In this document: positions 41,031 through 48,111 of the stretch, one piece after another | Position numbering within the stretch: position 1 is the first letter of the stretch | Layout of the letters: each line of letters opens with the position of its first letter | Assembly: GCF_013113735.1 (NCBI RefSeq) | Contig: NZ_CP053346.1 | Span: 4,974,001 to 5,038,000, forward strand | DNA: 64,000 nt | Direction: 5' to 3' | Source: Sphingomonas sp. AP4-R1 | GTDB taxonomy: Bacteria > Pseudomonadota > Alphaproteobacteria > Sphingomonadales > Sphingomonadaceae | Notes under the pieces: model-generated | What the model saw: the letters and a program-made list of their open reading frames with translations, nothing else | Databases searched by the model: none | What the model was told of the DNA's origin: nothing | Made by a program: the position numbers and the translations under genes

Positions 41031-41210
41031 TCACTGCGGAGGCGCTGGCGCTCTTGGTGTTTCGGACGTGGTGTCGCGCGAAATTGGCTGCGGCCCGTTT
41101 CCCGGCATGGTTGCCACATAAATACCGATAGCGATCACGACGGCGAAGGCGATCACGACCGCGCCGAGCAGGCACCAGCTGGTAATCTTATGCCTAGGCC
41201 CAGTCGACAT
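41031..41210 (-). CDS. Small single-pass membrane protein
   Basis: A 59-residue ORF with ATG at 41210 preceded by GTGAGG. A cytoplasmic basic N-terminus (MSTGPRHKITSW) is followed by one long hydrophobic helix (CLLGAVVIAFAVVIAIGIYV, residues ~13-32) and a Pro-rich tail (TSETPRAPAPPQ). The clear topology and stop/start fit argue for a real gene. No family recognised. It sits between two other small genes of the trb insertion. Confidence 0.6.
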   Translation of the reverse strand: MSTGPRHKITSWCLLGAVVIAFAVVIAIGIYVATMPGNGPQPISRDTTSETPRAPAPPQ

Positions 41211-41364
41211 GTGTTAACCTCACGAGCCTTTTGTCGCTGATGCTATTTCGAACCAAAAGAGGGCCGGGATCACCGGCGGCCCAGTGTCGTTGGTTTGGCC
41301 ATTCTGAGGCAGATTGATCAACGGCTGCTGCGAGGCAACGTTCCCTCATTTGCCGCGCATCCCA

Positions 41365-41610
41365 TTACGTCTTACACGTGATTTGAACAGCCTCCACAAA
41401 CGGCACTCTCAGTACTGAGACGCCTCGAGAATCGGCTATTTCAATGTAGCCGGTCATGTCCATGACGCCGTTGAGCACTTCTGCGGCGAGCAGCTCTCTG
41501 ATCCCCGAAATTGCGTGTTCCTTGGCAGCTGCCAGTGTCCTCACTTGGATCGGCTCATCAGCCTCGGCATCTCCATGGCCGTTATGGATGTGAAGATAAA
41601 ACGTTTGCAC
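41365..41610 (-). CDS. DUF6894 family protein
   Basis: An 81-residue protein with the DUF6894 pattern: YLHIHNGHGDAEADEPIQV, RTLAAAKEHAISGIRELLAA, GYIEIADSRGVSVLRVPF. GTG start at 41610 with a GAGGAG site; the in-frame upstream extension is not like the family. DUF6894 proteins are common, small and uncharacterised in Rhizobiales and sphingomonads, often on accessory elements. The function is unknown. Confidence 0.75.
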   Translation of the reverse strand: MQTFYLHIHNGHGDAEADEPIQVRTLAAAKEHAISGIRELLAAEVLNGVMDMTGYIEIADSRGVSVLRVPFVEAVQITCKT

Positions 41611-41885
41611 CCTTATCTCCTCATCCGGCTGCATCGCCAAGACGACAACGTCGCCGACGATCAATTTGAGCGGCGAGGGCGGCACTATGAACTGCAAGTT
41701 CCGCGGCCATGTGCCGCGCCCAAACACCCTTCACATTAAGAGGCCAACCGCCATCGGCGCCGTGTACAACTGTACCTGTTATTGCCTGCATGCCCATCTC
41801 CGCCGCGTTGCAATCTATCAACGTGCAAATCGAAGCGATTGAACGGGTAGAAACGGCAGTTTGATCCATCGCATAATCAGCTTCC

Positions 41886-42068
41886 CTACTGTGCGATGCG
41901 GCATCCCGCGATAGGTGGCGCGATTGAAGCAAAGGCCCAAACCAGCATTTGTGCACGCGTTTCGAGCAGTCGCATTTTTACAAGTACGGCCCCTAAAAGG
42001 AGCACTACGCCCATAGACCAGCAAATGAGCGACAGCAGGGTGTTGAGCGAGACGGCGACGGCAATCAT
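41886..42068 (-). CDS. Small membrane protein (two helices)
   Basis: A 60-residue ORF with two hydrophobic segments, LNTLLSLICWSMGVVLLLGAV and MLVWAFASIAPPIAG, separated by a basic loop (KMRLLETR). The composition is typical of a small inner-membrane protein. The ribosome site (GGGGGCGG) is only fair. No family recognised. Confidence 0.4.
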   Translation of the reverse strand: MIAVAVSLNTLLSLICWSMGVVLLLGAVLVKMRLLETRAQMLVWAFASIAPPIAGCRIAQ

Positions 42069-42595
42069 CGCCGCCCCCGCTAATCGTCGTTGATTGAGAT
42101 CCAGTTAGCGCCACATTTTAGCTCGGCTACGGCTGCGCAGCGTCCAGCCGATCAATTCAAAGCCAGTAGGCCATGAATCCACATAGCGCGCTGCCTGCCG
42201 CAGTCGCCTGCCAGCCCGGGTCGGCGGCACTAGAATGTTGCCGGGGCGAACTAGCCGAACGTCCAACTGCTCAAGCGCGCAAAGCCCCCCACTGCTTCGG
42301 CCTGGATTTCTCCGCTAGGGCCAAGCGGAGCCGCCTTGGGCTGACCCGCGGCGCCAGTAGACCGAACAGGGCCGACTAGCGCGCTTTGAGCTCGAACGAA
42401 GACCGGCGCTGAAATTCCACCGTTCGCAGAGGAACGGCAAAAGCGGTGGATGAGGTCTCCCCACGAGCATCCATCCACCGACCTCACTACGTCAGGCGGC
42501 AATACGCTTAATCCGAAGTCTTTTCTCAGGCAATGATCAACTGACAGCTTGCCGCTATTTCATTTACATGATTCTGTATCCATTACATATATATT

Positions 42596-42609
42596 ATGGC
42601 GATTTTCAC
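42596..42609 (+). repeat. Direct repeat copy 1, ATGGCGATTTTCAC
   Basis: Matches the copy at 42650-42663 at 13 of 14 bases, with 54 bases from start to start (about five helical turns). It lies in the AT-rich region 200 bases before the MucR-like gene, so is a candidate operator. Confidence 0.55.
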
Positions 42610-42649
42610 TTAAACTGCTTCGACATAAGGGGGTTGTCGCAAGTTGATA

Positions 42650-42663
42650 ATGGCGGTTTTCAC
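42650..42663 (+). repeat. Direct repeat copy 2, ATGGCGGTTTTCAC
   Basis: Second copy of the 14-base repeat. Same orientation, 150 bases before the TTG start of the MucR-like gene. Confidence 0.55.
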
Positions 42664-42812
42664 AGCAATTTTAGCAGAGCTTTAGCTGAGACTAAGCGCA
42701 ATCTCGATCACAGGTTTTGAGGTTTGAAGTGGCAAATGCCCGTGCTGCTGCGCGACTACTCGACAGCGCTTCTTCGCGCGCTAAGGTGGATACATCTGGA
42801 AAGGAGCAAGAT

Positions 42813-43370
42813 TTGTCAGACGACGCGCTTCTTACGCTGACCGCCGATATCGTCGCCGCTCACGTGGCGAACAATCAGGTGACGGCCAATACCTTGCCCG
42901 AGCTGATCGCTGCCGTGCACGGCGCTCTCAGTAATTTGGGGAAGCCAGATGCACAACCGGGCCCTGCTCGGACGCCGGCGGTGTCGATCCGGTCTTCGGT
43001 GAAGCCCGACTATATCATCTGCCTTGAGGATGGCGCGAGGCTAAAAACCATGAAGCGCTATCTGAAGACAAAATTCGACCTGACGCCCGAGCAGTATCGG
43101 GCAAAATGGGGCCTGCCTCGCGACTATCCATTGGTCGCGCCGAGCTATGCGGAAAAGCGCCGGACGCTGGCCAAAGCAATCGGGTTTGGTCGCATGCCGG
43201 CGAAGGTCTTGGAGGAGGTTGCCCTGCCCGCGGTTAAGGCAGCGAAGACGGTTCGAAAGACGATCGGGATTGCCGCAACAAAAGCGGCGGCCGTCGCTCA
43301 CCTCAGCGTCTCTCCCGAGAAGCCTGCCCGGTCCGCACGCACGCCGCGCGCAAAGACGATTCAGGCCTGA
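42813..43370 (+). CDS. MucR/Ros-family transcriptional regulator lacking zinc ligands
   Basis: A 185-residue MucR/Ros-type regulator. The N-terminal block LLTLTADIVAAHVANNQV (dimerisation) starts right after a TTG at 42813 that has a perfect AAGGAG site; longer in-frame starts (TTG 42717, GTG 42729) are less like the family. The DNA-binding core is IICLEDGARLKTMKRYLKTK ... LTPEQYRAKWGLPRDYPLVAPSYAEKRRTLAKAIGFG-like. Against the Ros C-C-H-H ligands it has Cys70, Asp73, Tyr83 and Phe88, so zinc binding is probably lost. It is the only plus-strand gene in the transfer region, carries a long Ala/Lys/Arg-rich tail, and could silence or control the element. Confidence 0.88.
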   Translation: MSDDALLTLTADIVAAHVANNQVTANTLPELIAAVHGALSNLGKPDAQPGPARTPAVSIRSSVKPDYIICLEDGARLKTMKRYLKTKFDLTPEQYRAKWGLPRDYPLVAPSYAEKRRTLAKAIGFGRMPAKVLEEVALPAVKAAKTVRKTIGIAATKAAAVAHLSVSPEKPARSARTPRAKTIQA

Positions 43371-43375
43371 TCAGG

Positions 43376-43400
43376 GCGGCGGATCTTTTGGATCCGCCGC
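43376..43400 (+). terminator. Terminator after MucR-like gene
   Basis: GCGGCGGATC / GATCCGCCGC, a 10 bp perfect stem with loop TTTTG, 5 bases after the stop codon and followed by a short T-containing stretch (GCTTCTAGTTT). Confidence 0.7.
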
Positions 43401-43457
43401 GCTTCTAGTTTCGAACGCGCGTTTCACGCGCCGTCTCCAGAGCCGATTCTTTTGCGC

Positions 43458-43564
43458 TCATTCCTCGGTCCGCCGCATCGCTGCGGCTTCGACAGCTCGC
43501 CCAAATAGCATAGCATGACCGGCGTCGGTAAATTCGACCAGCTTGGCCGGGTCGCGAGCCTGCT
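43458..43564 (-). pseudogene. Possible C-terminal remnant of a regulator
   Basis: 34 codons without a start, reading ARDPAKLVEFTDAGHAMLFG then AVEAAAMRRTEE and a stop. The style resembles the wing and C-terminal helix of a MarR-type protein, but the match is by eye only. An in-frame stop precedes it. It lies 95 bases beyond the trbE end, at the junction of the inserted segment. Confidence 0.3.
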
Positions 43565-43658
43565 AAAATTGATCGGCTGCGGCGTCATTCGCCGGCAAGA
43601 AACAGCAAGTCGCGGCACCCTTCCTGCGGGCCGGGCATGAACTGGCGCGGACTCTGCG

Positions 43659-46100
43659 TCAGGGACGAAGACCCTCTCGCCGCGGAAAGCCGGCAAGCAG
43701 GTCCGCCGCCCAGTCCAGGCCGACATCGGCGAGGAGGGCGGCTGTGAAGTCGTGGCGGTCGACCTTCGCAACGATCGCATCGATCCGGCGCTGCATGATG
43801 GGATTGGAAGCGCCGCACAGCGCCAGCGCGACGGGGCCGAGGCCCAGTTCGAACAGGCGGTTTCCGCGGGCGGATTGCAGGTAATATTGCCGCTTGGGCG
43901 TCGCCCGACTGACGATTTCGATCTGGCGGTCGTTCAGGCCGAAGCGCGCGTAAGCCTCGCGCCCCTGCGGCTCGATCGCCCGGTCGTTCGGAAGCAGGAT
44001 GCGCTGCGGACAACTCTCGATGATGGCGGGCGCGATGCTGCTGCCGGCGATGTCCGCCAGGCTCTGCGTCGCGAACAGCACCGCGACATTCTTCTTGCGG
44101 AGCGTCTTCAGCCACTCGCGAATGCGGGCTGCGAACAGCGGGTGATCAAGGAAGATCCAAGCCTCGTCGAGGATTAGAAGGTTCGGCCGCCCGTCAAAGC
44201 GCTCCTCCAACCGGTGGAAGAGGTAGGTCAGGACGGGTGCTACGACATTGGATTGCCCTAGCAGCGCCTCGGTCTCGAAGCATTGGACGTCGGCGAACTG
44301 CAACTCGCTCCCGGCAGCATCGAGCAGACGGCCGTGCGGGCCGTCGAGTGTATAGGGCTGGAGCGCGACACGCAGCGCGTTCGACTGGAGGAGCAGCGTC
44401 AGGCCCGTCATGGTCCGCTCCTGAGGTGGCGCGGATGCGAGACTGCCGAGTGCCGACCAGACAGCGTCCTTCACCTCCGGCGTGACGGTGACATTCTCGG
44501 CGTCGAACAGGGCTGCGATCCACTCGGCCCCCCAGGCCCGCTCGGCAGGATCATCAATGCGCTGCAGCGGCTGGAACGCGAGCATAGGACCACCTTCGGA
44601 GTCGCTTCCGAGCGAATGATGCCTTCCGCCCATCGCCAGCACCGCAGCCCTTGCCGAATAGCCTTTGTCGAAAATCGTGATCCGTGCGCCTGTATAACGC
44701 CGGAACTGGAGCGCGATGAGTGCCAGCAGCACCGACTTGCCCGCGCCGGTCGGCCCGACCACCATCATGTGGCCGACATCGCCGACGTGGGTTGACAGCC
44801 GGAACGGGGTTGAGCCCGACGTCCGGGCCACGAAGAGCGGCGGCCCCTCGAGATGGCTGTTGCGCGTCGGTCCAGCCCAGACCGACGACAGCGGCATGAG
44901 ATGGGCCAGGTTGAGCGTGTGGACGATGGGCTGCCGGACGTTGGCATAGGCATGGCCCGGCAGTGACGAAAACCATGCCTCGACGGCGTTGACGCTTTCG
45001 CGGATCGTCGTGAACCCGAGGCTGCCGGTGATGCGCTCGATCGCCCTGATCCTCTGCTCGACCCGACCCCGGTCCGTGTCCGACACGGTGATCGTCGTCG
45101 TAAGATAGCCGAAGGCGACATGATCGCCGCCGAGCGCCTGCAAGGCGAGATCTGCATCGACCACCTTGTTGTCGGCATCGCTGTCGAGCAACTGGGCCGG
45201 CTGATTGTACATGATCTCGCGCAAGAGCGCGGTGATCGATTTGCGCTTGTTGAACCACTGGCGTCGGATCTTCGTCAGCGCCTTCGTGGCATCGGCCTTG
45301 TCCAGTGCGATGAAGCGGGTGACCCAACGATAGGGAAAGTTTGCCTCGTTAAGCGCATCGAGGATTCCCGGCCGACTCACGTTGGGAAAGCCCGTGATGG
45401 TCAGCGATCGGAGATGGCGGTCGCCCAGCATCGGTTCGAGACCCCCGACGAGAGGGACGTCCGCCAGCAGCCCGTCGAGATACATCGGCGTCTCGGGCAC
45501 GGCGACCGGATGGTGGCGGGTCGAGATGGTGTCGTGGAGGTAGGTCAGTGTCTCGGCTGAGGAGAGCGCGCGAACCTCAGGCATGAAGGCGGCGAACAGA
45601 TCGAGCGCACGATCGGTCTCGGCAGCGAAGGTCGCCAGGGCACCCCGCCAGTCCCTGCCCTCGGCTGCCTCCGGCCGATCGACGAGGGAACGTCCGGCGG
45701 CATCGCCTCCATCCGGTGCCGGCAGCCAGGTCAGGGTCACATGGTAGCGGCTCTCATAATGCGCGCCGTCTTCGATGAAGAGGGCGCGCCGTTCCTGATC
45801 GACGAGCCAGGATGCTGCGTCAGGGAAGTCGCTGCCGGGATAGTTCAGCGCCTCGCGCCGCTCGGCGTCGAAGAACAATGCCCAGCCGGTTCCGAACCGC
45901 TTGAGCACGTTATTGGCGCGAGCTGACGCCGACACCAGTTCCGCTTCCGTCGCGGATTCAAGATCGGGTCCACGGAACGCGAGCGTCCGCTGGAAGCTAC
46001 CGTCCTTATTCAGGATGATGCCGTCTGCGACCAGCGCTGCCCATGGCAGATGGTCGGCAAGGTGATCGCCCGAATGACGATATTCGGCCAGGGACATCAT
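43659..46100 (-). CDS. trbE: Conjugal transfer ATPase TrbE (VirB4-like)
   Basis: An 813-residue cytoplasmic/inner-membrane ATPase that powers pilus assembly. The start is MMSLAEYRHSGDHLADHLPW, the typical TrbE N-terminus. The CagE/TrbE/VirB middle domain is followed by Walker A VVGPTGAGKSVLLALIAL and Walker B NLLILDEAWIFLDHP, then KKNVAVLFATQSLADI. In-frame codons upstream of 46100 overlap trbD and are rejected. It begins 10 bases after the trbD stop. It is the last gene of the upstream trb block; trbJ should follow directly but is 4 kb away. Confidence 0.95.
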   Translation of the reverse strand: MMSLAEYRHSGDHLADHLPWAALVADGIILNKDGSFQRTLAFRGPDLESATEAELVSASARANNVLKRFGTGWALFFDAERREALNYPGSDFPDAASWLVDQERRALFIEDGAHYESRYHVTLTWLPAPDGGDAAGRSLVDRPEAAEGRDWRGALATFAAETDRALDLFAAFMPEVRALSSAETLTYLHDTISTRHHPVAVPETPMYLDGLLADVPLVGGLEPMLGDRHLRSLTITGFPNVSRPGILDALNEANFPYRWVTRFIALDKADATKALTKIRRQWFNKRKSITALLREIMYNQPAQLLDSDADNKVVDADLALQALGGDHVAFGYLTTTITVSDTDRGRVEQRIRAIERITGSLGFTTIRESVNAVEAWFSSLPGHAYANVRQPIVHTLNLAHLMPLSSVWAGPTRNSHLEGPPLFVARTSGSTPFRLSTHVGDVGHMMVVGPTGAGKSVLLALIALQFRRYTGARITIFDKGYSARAAVLAMGGRHHSLGSDSEGGPMLAFQPLQRIDDPAERAWGAEWIAALFDAENVTVTPEVKDAVWSALGSLASAPPQERTMTGLTLLLQSNALRVALQPYTLDGPHGRLLDAAGSELQFADVQCFETEALLGQSNVVAPVLTYLFHRLEERFDGRPNLLILDEAWIFLDHPLFAARIREWLKTLRKKNVAVLFATQSLADIAGSSIAPAIIESCPQRILLPNDRAIEPQGREAYARFGLNDRQIEIVSRATPKRQYYLQSARGNRLFELGLGPVALALCGASNPIMQRRIDAIVAKVDRHDFTAALLADVGLDWAADLLAGFPRREGLRP

Positions 46101-46110
46101 GAGGGAAGCC

Positions 46111-46389
46111 TCAGCATCCGAGATAGCCTTTCTGACGGAGATGTCGGACGAGGACCTGTGCGAAAGCGGGATCGCGCCGGGTCGCGAAGACCGCGATGCT
46201 GTGCCCCACCGCCCAGACGACGATGCCGGCGATCCACTGCTGGAGACCGAGACCAATTGCGGCGGCAAGGGTGCCGTTGACGATGGCGAGCCCGCGCGGT
46301 GCTCCGCCGAGCAGGATTGGTGCCCCGAGGCTCCCATGAATGGGAACCTCGAAGCCCGCGATCCGGCCGTTGTGCTGGCCTCCGCTCAC
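46111..46389 (-). CDS. trbD: Conjugal transfer protein TrbD (VirB3-like)
   Basis: A 92-residue inner-membrane protein. It has the family start FEVPIHGSLGAPILLGGAPRG, then a hydrophobic pair (LAIVNGTLAAAIGLGLQ, WIAGIVVWAVGHSIAVFA) and a C-terminal RRDPAFAQVLVRHLRQKGY. Needed for pilus biogenesis together with TrbE. The start overlaps the trbC stop. Confidence 0.93.
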   Translation of the reverse strand: MSGGQHNGRIAGFEVPIHGSLGAPILLGGAPRGLAIVNGTLAAAIGLGLQQWIAGIVVWAVGHSIAVFATRRDPAFAQVLVRHLRQKGYLGC

Positions 46390-46721
46390 GCTATCAGCGC
46401 CCCGCCGCCGAAGCTGAAAAAGCTGAGGAAGAAGCTTGATGCGGCGAAGGCGATCGAGAGCCCGAAGACGATCTGGATCAGGCGACGGAAGCCGCCTGCC
46501 GTCTCACCGAATGCCAGGGTGAGGCCAGTCAGGACGATCACGGCCACTGCCATGATCTTGGCAACGGGGCCCTGGACGGAATCGAGCACCTGTTGGAGAG
46601 GTTCTTCCCACGGCATGCCTGTGCCGGCCGCATGCGCGTTGCTGGCGAGCATGATCCCGAAGCCGATGAAGGCTCCGACCAGGAACGTGGTGCGGCGATC
46701 GTTGATGATAGCGGTCGTCAT
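46386..46721 (-). CDS. trbC: Conjugative pilin TrbC (VirB2-like)
   Basis: A 111-residue prepilin. A long signal peptide ends at ASNAHA, then GTGMPWEEPLQQVLDSVQGP and two hydrophobic helices (IMAVAVIVLTGLTLAFGE, LIQIVFGLSIAFAASSFF). It is the major subunit of the mating pilus, processed and probably cyclised as in RP4. A good GGAGATT site precedes the ATG; the gap to trbB is 2 bases. Confidence 0.93.
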   Translation of the reverse strand: MTTAIINDRRTTFLVGAFIGFGIMLASNAHAAGTGMPWEEPLQQVLDSVQGPVAKIMAVAVIVLTGLTLAFGETAGGFRRLIQIVFGLSIAFAASSFFLSFFSFGGGALIA

Positions 46722-46723
46722 GG

Positions 46724-47710
46724 TTAATCTCCTTCAGGGTGCGAGGGCAGGAGTTCGGAGAGCGTGTAGGAACCGCTGTCCGGATCGAGCGCGGAAACAC
46801 GCGCGATGCTGGCGATCCGGCGCTGGGAACCCCGGCCGGCGATAAAGACGATGATGTCGATGGCCTCGGCGATCAGCTGGCGCGGCACGGTGACGACCGC
46901 TTCCTGCACCAGTTGCTCGATGCGGTAGAGCGCTGCGATCGCGCTATTGGCATGAACGGTCGCGATCCCCCCCGGGTGGCCCGTGTTCCATGCCTTCAGC
47001 ATGTCGAGGGCCTCTGGACCGCGGACCTCGCCGACGATGATCCGGTCGGGGCGCAGGCGCATCGTCGAGCGCACGAGATCGGTCATCGTTGTGACGCCGG
47101 GTCGTGTGCGCAGCGCGACCGTGTCGGGAAGCGGGCACTGCAATTCTCGCGTGTCCTCGATGAGAATGACGCGCGCATCGATCCAGGCCATCTCGGCGAG
47201 CAGGGCGTTGGCGAGCGTGGTCTTGCCCGAGCTGGTGCCGCCCGCGATCAAGATGTTGGACCGTTGGGTAACGGCCCTGCGCAGGATGTCGGCGGCAGCC
47301 GCCGACATCAGGGCGTCGCTGACATATTCGTCGAGGGTATGGAGCCGCTCGGCGGGTTTGCGGATCGAGAAGCAGGGGCCTAGCGCGATTGGCGGGAGTA
47401 CACCTTCGAATCGTTCTCCTGCGCGCCCTTCAGCGTGAGGAGGAAGTTCGGCTGAGATGATCGGACTGTCGGAGTGGATCTCAGCACGGGCGTGCGCGGC
47501 CACGAGGCGGATGATGCGCTCAACCTGCTCCGCTTCCAGCCGGATCTCGGTGTCGACGCGACCTTCGCCCAGAATATCGATGCGCAGTGCGCCATCGGGA
47601 TTGACCATGATCTCGATCACACGTGGATCACCAAGCCCGGCCGCGATCGCGGACCCCATGGCGGTCTGAAGCATCGCGCGGCGTCGGTCGCTTGTGAGCG
47701 AGCCCGTCAT
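46724..47710 (-). CDS. trbB: Conjugal transfer ATPase TrbB (VirB11-like)
   Basis: A 328-residue hexameric secretion ATPase. Walker A is ILIAGGTSSGKTTLANALL, the Asp box ARVILIEDTRELQC, and Walker B/His box RIIVGEVRGPEALDMLKAWNTGHPGGIATVHANS-like. It is peripheral to the inner membrane and supplies energy for pilus assembly and substrate transfer. Its start overlaps the stop of the CopG-type gene (ATGA). Confidence 0.95.
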   Translation of the reverse strand: MTGSLTSDRRRAMLQTAMGSAIAAGLGDPRVIEIMVNPDGALRIDILGEGRVDTEIRLEAEQVERIIRLVAAHARAEIHSDSPIISAELPPHAEGRAGERFEGVLPPIALGPCFSIRKPAERLHTLDEYVSDALMSAAAADILRRAVTQRSNILIAGGTSSGKTTLANALLAEMAWIDARVILIEDTRELQCPLPDTVALRTRPGVTTMTDLVRSTMRLRPDRIIVGEVRGPEALDMLKAWNTGHPGGIATVHANSAIAALYRIEQLVQEAVVTVPRQLIAEAIDIIVFIAGRGSQRRIASIARVSALDPDSGSYTLSELLPSHPEGD

Positions 47711-48111
47711 CGATGCTGCTCCGTCTGTCCCAATGTGCGTTTGCCGGCCGCAACTTGCCTGCCGACCTGCATGACGAAAGCTTGGAAGCGGTCCCGCGCG
47801 AGCGCGCGTCCGGCCGCATCATTTTCGGCGAGCGGCGCTTGGATTGAGAGCTCGAAGCGGATGAACAGCGCGAGTGTCTCAAGCGTGACATGACCGTCGC
47901 GCTCTATTCGCGACAGAGCCGTCGATAGGCGATCAAGGCGGAGCCCGAACCGATCGTCGAGTTCGGATCCGCCGCGGCGATTGAGCCAGGCGGTCACCGC
48001 GTCGACAAGGATCGAAGACTTCGATGCTCCCGGCTTCGCCGCGAGTGCCTCGAGCCGGTCGCTGATCGGTCTGGGCAGGAAAAGCTGGTGGCGGACCTTC
48101 TCGACCATCAT
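47707..48111 (-). CDS. CopG-type ribbon-helix-helix regulator of the tra/trb operon
   Basis: A 134-residue protein. The N-terminal RHH segment is KVRHQLFLPRPISDRLEALAAKPGASKSSILVDAVTAWL-like, followed by a helical tail (DRLSTALSRIERDGHVTLET). Proteins of this kind always sit between traG and trbB in this family of elements and probably regulate transfer or assist the relaxosome. Overlaps both neighbours by a few bases. Confidence 0.85.
   Translation of the reverse strand: MMVEKVRHQLFLPRPISDRLEALAAKPGASKSSILVDAVTAWLNRRGGSELDDRFGLRLDRLSTALSRIERDGHVTLETLALFIRFELSIQAPLAENDAAGRALARDRFQAFVMQVGRQVAAGKRTLGQTEQHR

Larger units (their letters stand above)
42069..42812. other. Non-coding region upstream of the MucR-like gene
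   Basis: About 740 bases without a convincing gene. The first ~450 bases are GC-rich with short open frames only. From about 42540 the DNA becomes AT-rich (TTACATATATATTATGG) and carries a 14-base near-identical direct repeat, as expected for a control region recognised by an H-NS-like or MucR-like protein. Confidence 0.5.
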
